NCBI GenBank assembly: GCA_028711205.1 | Contig: JAQTSP010000024.1 | Span: 1-16,473, forward strand | Direction: 5' to 3' | Source of the DNA: Eubacteriales bacterium | GTDB lineage: Bacteria > Bacillota > Clostridia > Christensenellales > SZUA-584 | DNA length: 16,473 bases | Part shown: one piece after another, positions 7,164-13,913 of the stretch | Position numbering within the stretch: position 1 is the first letter of the stretch | Layout: the number at the start of each line of letters is the position of its first letter | Made by a program: the position numbers and the translations under genes | The notes under the pieces: model-generated | The model's input: the letters and a program-made list of their open reading frames with translations, nothing else | What the model was told of the DNA's origin: nothing | Databases searched by the model: none

Positions 7164-7259
7164 TCATTTCAAATACGATGCCACCATCGCGGTGATAAAC
7201 GCAACGACGATCACAATGACCAATATTCTGACCAATACTTTTTTCATTGATTTGTTCAA
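7164..7259 (-). CDS. 31-residue single-helix membrane peptide, paralogous to the N-terminus of the SpoIID/SH3b protein
   Basis: TTG 7259 follows GAGGG at a usual distance. The peptide has a short basic N-terminus (NKSMKKVLVR), one hydrophobic helix (ILVIVIVVAFITAMVAS) and ends YLK. It aligns without gaps with the first 31 residues of the next gene counted from its TTG 7069: 14 identities including NK, VL, ITA and Tyr29. The first 27 nucleotides agree at 23 positions. It looks like a partial duplication of the tether region kept as a separate reading frame, sharing the promoter at 7314-7342 with the SpoIID/SH3b gene. In-frame upstream starts (ATG 7292, TTG 7352) lack a good ribosome site. Function unknown. 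It could also be a decaying duplicate. Confidence 0.5.
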   Translation of the reverse strand: MNKSMKKVLVRILVIVIVVAFITAMVASYLK

Positions 7260-7313
7260 ATTAGCCCTCACATGCCATTTTGTTAATGACATAATCCCCC
7301 AGTATCTTTTAGT

Positions 7314-7342
7314 ATTGTATATGTTCAACAAATATTCGTCAA
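7314..7342 (-). promoter_or_regulatory. Sigma-A-type promoter for the small peptide and SpoIID/SH3b gene
   Basis: Read leftward, TTGACG (7342-7337) and TACAAT (7319-7314) are 17 bp apart. The predicted start point is near 7307, about 48 nt before TTG 7259. No terminator is visible between the peptide and the large gene, so both are probably on one transcript. Confidence 0.6.
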
Positions 7343-7480
7343 TTTCCTGCAAACAAACATTTGGAAATTAATTGAATTGAAATAATAGCGCAATATTTTC
7401 GTAACTTTTTTTGACCATATGCGCAGTATCAAACGGTAAAGTATTGATTGTTAATACAAAAACTAAGCCGGATTGCCTAT

Positions 7481-7500
7481 AAAAAAATCCCGATGCGGGA
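7481..7500 (-). terminator. Intrinsic terminator ending a leftward transcript in the spoIIE downstream gap
   Basis: On the minus strand TCCCG-CAT-CGGGA is followed directly by seven T residues (7487-7481), with a second 9-bp GC-rich stem just before it (7501-7533). It lies about 230 nt beyond the spoIIE stop, so it may end read-through from spoIIE or a separate small RNA. Confidence 0.6.
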
Positions 7501-7685
7501 TAAGGCCGGCCGGCCTAACAGCCCCCGGCCTTAAAATGTGTGCATGAAGACATGTTTCAAACGTTCAAAAATGGGTTATATAGTTTTAGGATGTGCTCAT
7601 AAAGAAGCAGCACAAACAGGAATTAATAATTCTCCTTTATAACCACCCCAACGCGCTATGCGTCGCCGGGGACCCCGTAAATCAG

Positions 7686-7724
7686 AAAGCCCCTTTGCAT
7701 GGTTATCATGTCAAAGGGGCTTTT
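7686..7724 (-). terminator. Hairpin immediately after the spoIIE stop codon
   Basis: AAAGCCCCTTTG (7686-7697) and CAAAGGGGCTTT (7712-7723) form a perfect 12-bp stem about 8 bases after the stop codon. The T content after it on the minus strand is modest (TTTCTGATTT), so stopping may be incomplete. Confidence 0.7.
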
Positions 7725-7731
7725 AAGTCTC

Positions 7732-10032
7732 TCATCCGTCGATTATTTTGGTCACCATCACCGTCATATCGTCGGCCGGCGTATGATCGCCCAGCGCTTT
7801 GCCGAGTATGGCGTCGGCCGTTTCCTGCGCGTTTTCTTTGGGAATGTCGCTAAACCACTCATCGGCGTCCTTGTTGACGGTATCCGCGACGCCGTCGCTC
7901 ATCATCACGATCATATCACCGGCGACAAGGTTTTTGTGTGAGCTGAGCGGCGCCACTTCGTCCAGTATGCCGATCGGCAAAGACCCGGGCGTGATCGTCG
8001 TCACGCCGCCGCCAAGGATATACGAGCATTCCGCCCCGATCTTGGTAAACTTCGCACTGCCTGTCTTAAGATCCAGCATGCACAGGTCGACCGTTGAGAA
8101 GACATCCTCGTTGCCTTTGAGTATCAGCAGCCTGTTGATCGTATCGAATATGATGCTGTCATTGAACCCCGCCTGATAGAAATTCTCTATCAGCGACACG
8201 GCGGCGGCGCTTTCGCTTCTCGCGCTTTCGCCGCTGCCCATGCCGTCGCAAAGCATCAGCATGTACCGGCCGTCCCGAAGGCCCTGAAAGGAATGGCTGT
8301 CGCCCGACACCTCATGTTTCGCGGCCATCGCGATGCCGGTCAGCACGCCGAATTTTCTTGCCTGCTCGAACCTGAGCGTGCAAAATTTGTTCTGGCTGCA
8401 AGCCGTATCTCTGACCCTTTTCATCCTGACGCCGCAGGCACGGCTCACCGCTTTTTCAACGCCTGGCCAGCAATGATATGCCCCGCCGCAGTTTTTGACC
8501 TTGAGCCCGACAGAGATGCCGCCGCCGGCAGCGCTTTCCGCACATACTTCTCTTGCGTATATGCCCGCCGCGTCAAGCGAAACCGTGATTCGTTGCTCGA
8601 CGGCCTCGAGAAACTGAAACCCCGTATCCATCTCACGGCCGATATCCCGGACCACCCGGGCGACACCTTTGAGCTGTTTGCCCGTTACGAGCCGTGATTC
8701 GTCGATCTTTTTTTGCCACTTCGCGTTAAGGAGGTATGCGCCAAAAACACTCTCCGCCGTGCTTAATATACCCTTGATATTAAAACATTTTTTTGCAAAA
8801 GCCTCTTCGACATGCTGTTCTTCAAGGGCGCCGTTTTTCTCGTATATCGAAAACAGCCTGCAAAAAACATTATAAGTGCCCATAAAATCGTTGTCCCAGC
8901 AGCTTTTTTTAAAAACACAGTCCTTGCACGTGGTCTCCGCAACAACCGAAAGCGCGCCTGTGATACTCACGTTCGTTTGCATCTTTTCCGCCGCTTCTTT
9001 TGAAAACATCTCACCCGTCTGCAAAAACACCTCGGATACCTCTTTGAGCCTGCCCACGGTGAGCTCTTTGAACCTCTCTGAATGAAGCGCGTATTCATAC
9101 TCCCGCCTTGTCTGCACGTCAAAATATCTTCCGGCGAACATGAGTATCTTCTTTGGCAAAGCGATAAACAGCAAAGCGGCAACGGCCACCTCTATCAGCA
9201 CAAGATACCATACGGCGGTATTAAAAAAAGCGATGATAAACAGCAGATTGATAAGTATATACCCGATCGCTGTACCGCCTTTTTTCAGCTTTCTGATCGT
9301 TCCCGCCACCATGCCGGAAATACCCAGCATTCCGATACACGTCACCTCGGCCGATATGCCAAGGCACAGAGCCATGCCAAGCGCAAGCCCTACCCCTGCG
9401 CCCAGCGCGGCTCCTCCTGTATATGCGACTGACAATACGAGAAACAACGCGATAATATTGGCGATATAGACGCCGTATATATTGACCGGGCCAAATATGC
9501 AAACGATGATCAGCGCGCCAAGCGCAAGGCATATCGTTTCCTCCGTCGAAAACACGCTGCGTTTTTTCCGCGTCATCAGTATCTGCAGCAAAGTACAGAG
9601 TACATAGATCATGATGAGCGCGATCAGGCATTCCAGCACGGCCATCATAAGCGTATATATATCCTGCGTTTTAAATATGACCGCGCCGGCCGCGTATGCG
9701 CATACGGCGGATAAAAGCGCCACCCATCTTTTCATTTTTCTGGCACCCATCAGCAGCAGTTCGGTGCATAAGATGAGCGTAACGGTCACGATGTAAAGCG
9801 TGCTTTCGGGGACGAGCAGCGATCCGAGGCACACGCCGGCCGCGGCAAGCAAGGCCTCCTGCCGTTTTGCAAGAAAACAGGCCGCCACAAACGCCGTGCC
9901 AAACGGGCTGATACTTGAAAGAAGCTGTATCCGCGCAAGCAAAAAACCGGCGGCGATAAATAAAACGCCGCCAAGTATCTTTTTTACAAGAACTTCGTAG
10001 CGGCCATGAACCTGTGTTGCGCCCATCGACAT
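7732..10032 (-). CDS. spoIIE: Stage II sporulation protein E, PP2C-type phosphatase
   Basis: SpoIIE dephosphorylates the anti-anti-sigma factor SpoIIAA, which frees sigma-F in the forespore after asymmetric division; in Bacillus it also acts at the polar septum with FtsZ. The product has 766 residues from ATG 10032, slightly shorter than the Bacillus protein. A multi-span hydrophobic region (about 20-300) is followed by a central region with a CKDCVFKKSCW cysteine motif and a C-terminal PP2C domain (about 560-766). Metal-binding acidic motifs are present: LMLCDGMGSGESA, GDMIVMMSDGVADT and PADDMTV. An in-frame GTG at 10041 overlaps the GGAG ribosome site (10044-10041), so ATG 10032, eight bases further on, is the start. 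No other sporulation operon adjoins it. The promoter looks Spo0A-dependent. Confidence 0.95.
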   Translation of the reverse strand: MSMGATQVHGRYEVLVKKILGGVLFIAAGFLLARIQLLSSISPFGTAFVAACFLAKRQEALLAAAGVCLGSLLVPESTLYIVTVTLILCTELLLMGARKMKRWVALLSAVCAYAAGAVIFKTQDIYTLMMAVLECLIALIMIYVLCTLLQILMTRKKRSVFSTEETICLALGALIIVCIFGPVNIYGVYIANIIALFLVLSVAYTGGAALGAGVGLALGMALCLGISAEVTCIGMLGISGMVAGTIRKLKKGGTAIGYILINLLFIIAFFNTAVWYLVLIEVAVAALLFIALPKKILMFAGRYFDVQTRREYEYALHSERFKELTVGRLKEVSEVFLQTGEMFSKEAAEKMQTNVSITGALSVVAETTCKDCVFKKSCWDNDFMGTYNVFCRLFSIYEKNGALEEQHVEEAFAKKCFNIKGILSTAESVFGAYLLNAKWQKKIDESRLVTGKQLKGVARVVRDIGREMDTGFQFLEAVEQRITVSLDAAGIYAREVCAESAAGGGISVGLKVKNCGGAYHCWPGVEKAVSRACGVRMKRVRDTACSQNKFCTLRFEQARKFGVLTGIAMAAKHEVSGDSHSFQGLRDGRYMLMLCDGMGSGESARSESAAAVSLIENFYQAGFNDSIIFDTINRLLILKGNEDVFSTVDLCMLDLKTGSAKFTKIGAECSYILGGGVTTITPGSLPIGILDEVAPLSSHKNLVAGDMIVMMSDGVADTVNKDADEWFSDIPKENAQETADAILGKALGDHTPADDMTVMVTKIIDG

Positions 10033-10066
10033 ATCAATCACTCCAATTATTTATGTTGCATTTCCT

Positions 10067-10100
10067 ATTATATCGGGGCGTTTTTATAAACATTGTCGCA
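10067..10100 (-). promoter_or_regulatory. spoIIE promoter with 21-bp spacing and overlapping 0A-box-like site
   Basis: Read leftward, a perfect -10 TATAAT (10072-10067) is preceded at 21 bp by GCGACA (10099-10094). The overlapping octamer TTGTCGCA (10093-10100, plus strand) differs from the Spo0A box TTGTCGAA in one base. Spacing of 21-22 bp with 0A boxes at the -35 position is the known design of Spo0A-activated sigma-A promoters such as spoIIE and spoIIG in Bacillus. The predicted start point is near 10060. Confidence 0.6.
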
Positions 10101-10276
10101 TTGCGCCATGCGCCGATAGATAATTTGCCGATACCCACCAAAAAAAATTGTTTTGTATGACTATTTTTTGTGCTTTTTGCGTAGAATAGTAAGTTAGGCT
10201 TTTCGGCTGCTGGAAGGTATGAACGGCCATCCGCTTGGCCAGAACCGCATTATTACATTTCCGGATAAATAAAGGA
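10101..10276. other. Intergenic stretch upstream of both spoIIE and eno promoters
   Basis: No gene is visible. It holds an A tract (10140-10147), T-rich DNA (10163-10177) and a hairpin-forming patch: GGCCA/TGGCC (10225-10229 with 10236-10240), extendable by GGT/ACC (10216-10218 with 10244-10246). CTGG/CCAG (10210-10213 with 10239-10242) is an alternative pairing. I see no convincing promoter for it and no known RNA family. Confidence 0.3.
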
Positions 10277-10305
10277 TTTACTGAACTTTCAAATTATTAT
10301 ATAAT
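10277..10305 (+). promoter_or_regulatory. Upstream eno promoter (P2)
   Basis: TTTACT (10277-10282) and a perfect TATAAT (10300-10305) are 17 bp apart. The predicted start point is near 10312, giving a leader of roughly 94 nt. Confidence 0.5.
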
Positions 10306-10327
10306 GTTTTTGGCTAAAGCCTCGCTT

Positions 10328-10356
10328 TTGACAAATATGCATGCCTTTGATAGGAT
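10328..10356 (+). promoter_or_regulatory. Proximal eno promoter (P1)
   Basis: A perfect -35 TTGACA (10328-10333) and a -10 TAGGAT (10351-10356) are 17 bp apart. The predicted start point near 10363 gives a leader of about 43 nt, consistent with strong constitutive expression. Confidence 0.7.
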
Positions 10357-10405
10357 ATCATAAAAATATTATCAGAAAATAATTAAATTTGAAAAGGAGA
10401 TATAT

Positions 10406-11713
10406 ATGTTCACAATTGAAATAGTCAGAGGACGTGAAATCTTAGATTCCAGAGGAAACCCCACCGTTGAGGTCGAGGTCGGTTTGGCCGGCGGCGCGAT
10501 TGGCCGTGCGGCCGTTCCCTCCGGCGCTTCCACCGGCGCGTTTGAAGCCGTCGAGCTTCGCGACGGCGATAAAACCCGTTATTTAGGGAAGGGCGTTACG
10601 AAAGCGGTGGAAAACGTCAACACCTTGATCGCCGAACGGATCGAAGGCATGTGGGCGCTCGATCAGGTGGCGGTCGACCAGGCCATGATCGATCTTGACG
10701 GCACCGAAAACAAAGCGGTGCTTGGCGCCAACGCGATTCTCGGCGTCTCGATGGCGGTCGCAAAGGCAGCCGCGCTGCAGGCGGATGTGCCGCTCTACAA
10801 ATACTTAGGCGGCATCAACGCCAAAACGCTGCCGGTGCCGATGATGAACATCTTAAACGGCGGCAAGCACGCCGACAACAGCGTCAACATACAGGAATTC
10901 ATGATCATGCCGGTCGGCGCGGACAGCTTTTCCCAGTGCCTTCGTATGAGCGCCGAGGTTTTCCACAGTCTGAAAAAAGTGCTGCAGAGCAAAGGATACA
11001 GCACGGCCGTCGGCGACGAGGGCGGCTTCGCGCCCAATCTGAAGACGGATGAGGAGGCGCTGCAGCTGATCGTCGAGGCGATCGGCGCCGCCGGTTACGT
11101 ATCCGGCAAAGACTTTATGATCGCGATGGACCCTGCGGCAACAGAAATGTATGAGGAAGCCAAAGCCAAAGGCGAAGAAGGCAAGTATTATTTCTGGAAG
11201 AGCGGCATCATGATGACCAAACAGGAGCTTGTTAATTACTGGAAAGGCCTGTGCGACAAATACCCTGTGATCTCGCTCGAAGACGGCGTCGCGGAGGAAG
11301 ACTGGGAAACATGGAAGATGCTGACCGACGCGCTTGGAGACAGAGTCCAGCTGGTCGGCGACGATCTTTTTGTGACGAACACCAAACGGCTGAAAAAGGG
11401 TCTCGACATGGGCGTATGCAACGCGATACTGATCAAGGTCAACCAGATCGGCACACTGACCGAGACATTCGACGCAATACAGATGGCCAACCGCGCAGGG
11501 TACACGGCCGTCGTTTCGCACCGCAGCGGCGAGACCGAGGACGTGACCATCGCCGATATCGTCGTGGCCATGAACGCCGGGCAGATCAAGACAGGTGCTC
11601 CCAGCCGTACCGACCGTGTCGCAAAATATAACCAGCTGCTTCGCATTGAAGAAGAATTGGGCGGCCAGGCCGAATATCCCGGCCTTAACGCATGGTTTAA
11701 TTTGAAAAAATAA
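10406..11713 (+). CDS. eno: Enolase (phosphopyruvate hydratase)
   Basis: Converts 2-phosphoglycerate to phosphoenolpyruvate in glycolysis, and the reverse in gluconeogenesis. The 435-residue product is full length, with GREILDSRGNPTVEVEV at the start and SGASTG near residue 40. Catalytic and metal residues are all in place: Glu205 (GDEGGFAP), Asp242 (AMDPAATE), Glu292 (SLEDG), Asp319 (VGDDLF), Lys344 (LIKVNQIGT), His372 (SHRSGETED) and Lys395 (IKTGAPSR). MDPAATE replaces the commoner LDCAASE-type sequence but keeps the metal ligand. The start follows AAAAGGAGA (about 10392-10400). It is a single-gene unit between two leftward units, unlike the gap-pgk-tpi-gpm-eno cluster of many Firmicutes. 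Confidence 0.98.
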   Translation: MFTIEIVRGREILDSRGNPTVEVEVGLAGGAIGRAAVPSGASTGAFEAVELRDGDKTRYLGKGVTKAVENVNTLIAERIEGMWALDQVAVDQAMIDLDGTENKAVLGANAILGVSMAVAKAAALQADVPLYKYLGGINAKTLPVPMMNILNGGKHADNSVNIQEFMIMPVGADSFSQCLRMSAEVFHSLKKVLQSKGYSTAVGDEGGFAPNLKTDEEALQLIVEAIGAAGYVSGKDFMIAMDPAATEMYEEAKAKGEEGKYYFWKSGIMMTKQELVNYWKGLCDKYPVISLEDGVAEEDWETWKMLTDALGDRVQLVGDDLFVTNTKRLKKGLDMGVCNAILIKVNQIGTLTETFDAIQMANRAGYTAVVSHRSGETEDVTIADIVVAMNAGQIKTGAPSRTDRVAKYNQLLRIEEELGGQAEYPGLNAWFNLKK

Positions 11714-11753
11714 TGATTTGGAAACAACAAACATAAATGATGCGCGCTGATAA

Positions 11754-11785
11754 ATGCGTCCGGTTGGATAATCAACCGGACGCAT
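11754..11785. terminator. Perfect 13-bp hairpin after eno, without a U tract
   Basis: ATGCGTCCGGTTG (11754-11766) pairs with CAACCGGACGCAT (11773-11785) around GATAAT. The next bases are AATTAACTTG, so a classic U tract is missing. It lies between convergent genes and may still end or stabilise eno mRNA, or act as a read-through barrier in both directions. Confidence 0.6.
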
Positions 11786-11805
11786 AATTAACTTGCGGTC
11801 ATATG

Positions 11806-11838
11806 AAAAAATCCTGCGCTCATACAGCCGCGCTGTAT
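11806..11838 (-). terminator. Possible terminator of the uvrC-murB-rapZ-whiA-HPr unit
   Basis: ATACAGC (11822-11828) and GCTGTAT (11832-11838) form a 7-bp stem with a three-base loop just after the last gene. Read leftward a run of six T residues comes only after about ten bases (11811-11806), so this is weaker than the other terminators here. Confidence 0.45.
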
Positions 11839-11851
11839 TGGCTTTTATGAT

Positions 11852-12106
11852 TTAGAACGTAGCAATCAGTTTTTCGATAGCGGCAACCGCGTCCTCTTCA
11901 TCCTTGCCGTCCGCAAAGACATATATCTTTTCTCCCTGTTTAACGCCCAGAGACAGCACACCCATGATGCTCTTCGCGTTGATCTTTTTGTTGCCTTTTT
12001 CCACGAGTATCTGTGATGCGAACCGGCCTGCAACCTGAACAAACATGGCCGCTCTGCTGGCCCTTAGTCCGTCCGCATTCGTGATGGTAAGTTCTTTTGC
12101 CTGCAT
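11852..12106 (-). CDS. crh: HPr-family protein of Crh type (Arg15, Ser46)
   Basis: An 84-residue protein with the full HPr fold pattern. The phosphotransfer site is lost: the canonical GLHARPA is GLRASRA, with Arg at position 15 in place of the PEP-phosphorylated His, Ser at 17 and Arg at 18. The regulatory site NAKSIMGVLSLG is intact, with Ser46 exactly where HPr kinase acts. It therefore should not carry phosphate to sugar transporters, but could bind CcpA when phosphorylated at Ser46, like Bacillus Crh (Gln15). Its place four bases after whiA matches the Bacillus rapZ-yvcK-whiA-crh order. AAGGGGGT precedes ATG 12106. The gene symbol is by analogy; Arg rather than Gln at 15 suggests independent loss. 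A different regulatory role is possible. Confidence 0.88.
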   Translation of the reverse strand: MQAKELTITNADGLRASRAAMFVQVAGRFASQILVEKGNKKINAKSIMGVLSLGVKQGEKIYVFADGKDEEDAVAAIEKLIATF

Positions 12107-12110
12107 GATA

Positions 12111-13040
12111 CTACCCCCTTGTAGTTTTCAATTGTTCTGCGATACTGTTGATTCTTCTCAACTTATGGTTGACACCCGATTTTGAAGCGGCCCCGAGCAG
12201 TTCCACAAGCTCTTCAAGCGATGCTTCAGGGTTGCTCAGTCTTGCCTCCGCCACTTCGCGAAGGCCGGGAGCCAGTTTGTCGAGCCCCATATGGTTTCGT
12301 ATGTATTCGATGCTTTCCTGTTGTTTGACGGATGCGTTGACAGTTTTGGAGAGGTTCCCCGTTTCACAGTTGACCTTTCTGTTAACGCTGTTGCGCACGC
12401 TCTTCATGATGCGAATATTCTCGATATTGAGAATAGACGAATGGGCGCCCATCATGGTGAGGAGCGTCACAATCGCGTCACCTTCTTTGAGGTATACCAC
12501 AAAACTTTTATTGCGCGGTATCATTTTTGCCGGACACCCGAGTTCCTTTATTATATTCAACAAACCGAACGCAAATTCCTTTTGATTGCAAACAAATTCC
12601 ATATGATATCGCCTCTCGGGATTCGTGATCGACCCGCCGCCAAGAAAAGCGCCCCGGGCAAAAGCGATCTTGCAGCATTGCCCCGAAAGAAACGATGCAT
12701 CCGTGCCAAAGCTGATACCCTCTTCTCCGATCAGCCGGGTGTCAAGCGCCACCATGCGCGCGCTGGCGGCGTCGATAGCAAGAGAATAGATATGGTTGTG
12801 CTTGAGTTGGTTTGTGTGCATCTCGGTTTTGGTATGCACGCCGTACAGGCTTTTAACCAGCAGAAAAGCGCGCCTTGCCACGGCGGCGTTCTCCGTGTCG
12901 ATCCTGAGCGTGAACGCGCCGCCGGATATGCTGATCGATCCGGCCGTATGGATCATTGCGCTGAGCTCGGAAAGCTCGCAGCATTCGCCCGTGAGTTCTG
13001 TTCTGCAAAGCTCTCCCTTTGCGGTCGAAGAAAATGACAT
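12111..13040 (-). CDS. whiA: DNA-binding protein WhiA
   Basis: WhiA combines a degenerate LAGLIDADG homing-endonuclease fold with a C-terminal helix-turn-helix. It affects cell division and chromosome segregation in Bacillus and sporulation septation in Streptomyces. The 309-residue product from ATG 13040 begins MSFSSTAKGELCR, matching the family start (MSFAS in Bacillus); an in-frame ATG 13055 overlapping the rapZ stop (TAATG) would add five residues. Landmarks are CCELSELSAMIHTAGSISI, the GAFLGGGSITNPERRYHMEF block, NSVNRKVNCETGNLSKTVNA and the C-terminal LEELVELLGAASKSGVNHKLRRI helix-turn-helix. GGAGGG (13049-13044) is rather close to ATG 13040, so translational coupling to rapZ is likely. 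The endonuclease-type catalytic residues are generally not functional in this family. Confidence 0.96.
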   Translation of the reverse strand: MSFSSTAKGELCRTELTGECCELSELSAMIHTAGSISISGGAFTLRIDTENAAVARRAFLLVKSLYGVHTKTEMHTNQLKHNHIYSLAIDAASARMVALDTRLIGEEGISFGTDASFLSGQCCKIAFARGAFLGGGSITNPERRYHMEFVCNQKEFAFGLLNIIKELGCPAKMIPRNKSFVVYLKEGDAIVTLLTMMGAHSSILNIENIRIMKSVRNSVNRKVNCETGNLSKTVNASVKQQESIEYIRNHMGLDKLAPGLREVAEARLSNPEASLEELVELLGAASKSGVNHKLRRINSIAEQLKTTRG

Positions 13041-13054
13041 ATGCCCTCCGCTCA

Positions 13055-13912
13055 TTAAGGATCGCGCCTTAGGTCCCGGTGCTCAATGGTCACCCTGTGC
13101 CCCTGAGACATGAATATCTTGTAAAGCTCTTCCGCCACAACCACGCTCCTGTGCATACCGCCCGTACACCCGATCGCGATAATCAGCTGTTTTTTATCCT
13201 GCTCAAGATAGTACGGCGCCACATAGTTGACGAGCTCGTTGATCTTATCGATGAATATCCGCGCTCTTGGGAACGACAGCACGAACTCTTTGACATTCTG
13301 TTCCTCGCCCGTGTGTTCCCGGAGCTCCTCCTGATAAAACGGATTCGGCAGAAACCGCATATCAAAAACCATGTCCGCGTCGATCGGTATGCCGCGTTTG
13401 TATCCGAAAGTCGTGACGGTGATCAGTATGCCCTTGTCGCTGTCCTCGTTAAAAAGCCTGTCCATCGCCTCGCCAAGTTTTTTCAGCGAATACGTTGTGG
13501 TGTCGATCGTATTGTTGGCAAGGTCTTTGATGCGCCGCAGCTTTCCGCGCTCAAGCGTGATGCCGGTCGTGATCTTGCCGTCGTGAGAGAGCGGATGCAT
13601 GCGCCTTGTCTCTTTAAACCGCTTGACAAGCGCCTCGTCGCTCGCGTCAAGATAAAGTATGGAAAGCTCGATCTCCATCATTTCTTTCAGCCGCTTGATC
13701 GCGGCATAGATATCGTCAAACATGTCGCCCATGCGCATATCGACAACGGTCGCCGCCTTGACGATATCATCGTTATGAAGGCAGATTTTTGCAAATTCGG
13801 GTATCAGCTTGGGCGGCAGGTTGTCCACACAGAAATACCCCATGTCTTCCAGCCTTTTAAGGGCCTGAGACCGTCCGGCGCCTGATAACCCTGTAACAAT
13901 GATGAACTTCAT
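13055..13912 (-). CDS. rapZ: RNase adapter / nucleotide-binding protein RapZ (YvcJ)
   Basis: A P-loop protein of 285 residues, the usual length. In E. coli RapZ hands the small RNA GlmZ to RNase E and senses glucosamine-6-phosphate; the Firmicute YvcJ hydrolyses nucleotides but its regulatory target is less clear. The N-terminal Walker A reads GLSGAGRS (8-15), with Arg in place of the usual Lys14, a variant also known in actinobacterial relatives. DMGYFCVDNLPP, then DMRMGD, SFGYKRGIP-like TTFGYKRGIPIDADMVFDMR, FLPNPFY and the C-terminal GCTGGMHRSVVVAEEL follow. One base separates it from the PHP gene and its stop overlaps an upstream whiA ATG. In most relatives yvcK follows rapZ; here whiA follows directly. 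Confidence 0.96.
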   Translation of the reverse strand: MKFIIVTGLSGAGRSQALKRLEDMGYFCVDNLPPKLIPEFAKICLHNDDIVKAATVVDMRMGDMFDDIYAAIKRLKEMMEIELSILYLDASDEALVKRFKETRRMHPLSHDGKITTGITLERGKLRRIKDLANNTIDTTTYSLKKLGEAMDRLFNEDSDKGILITVTTFGYKRGIPIDADMVFDMRFLPNPFYQEELREHTGEEQNVKEFVLSFPRARIFIDKINELVNYVAPYYLEQDKKQLIIAIGCTGGMHRSVVVAEELYKIFMSQGHRVTIEHRDLRRDP

Positions 13913-13913
13913 A

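Larger units (their letters stand above)
7481..7725. other. Structured non-coding stretch of unknown function
   Basis: This gap between the spoIIE stop and the promoter at 7342 is packed with stems: TCCCG/CGGGA (7488-7500); TAAGGCCGG/CCGGCCTTA (7501-7509 with 7525-7533); GGTTATA/TATAACC (7574-7580 with 7638-7644) enclosing GTGCT/AGCAC (7593-7597 with 7609-7613) and GAATT/AATTC (7620-7624 with 7628-7632); CCCC/GGGG (7646-7649 with 7668-7671) around ACGC/GCGT; and the hairpin at 7686-7723. Read leftward it ends in TCCCG-loop-CGGGA and seven T residues. It could be a small RNA, a processed 3' region of spoIIE or a dispersed intergenic repeat. The rest of the gap (7343-7480) is AT-rich with nothing I recognise. 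Confidence 0.4.

Noticed and set aside
7164..7352. 62-codon version of the small membrane peptide
   Set aside because: Its start at 7352 lies upstream of the likely promoter elements (7342-7314) and has no ribosome site; the short form from TTG 7259 has one.
7593..7853. Plus-strand 86-codon frame over the spoIIE end
   Set aside because: It runs through the stem cluster and a terminator hairpin into the antisense of spoIIE, with no good ribosome site; most likely non-coding.
10853..11785. Long minus-strand frame opposite eno
   Set aside because: Shadow of a highly conserved, full-length enolase gene with all catalytic residues in the other strand.
13079..13885. Long plus-strand frame opposite rapZ
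   Set aside because: Antisense shadow caused by the codon bias of rapZ; His/Arg-rich product without similarity to anything I know.
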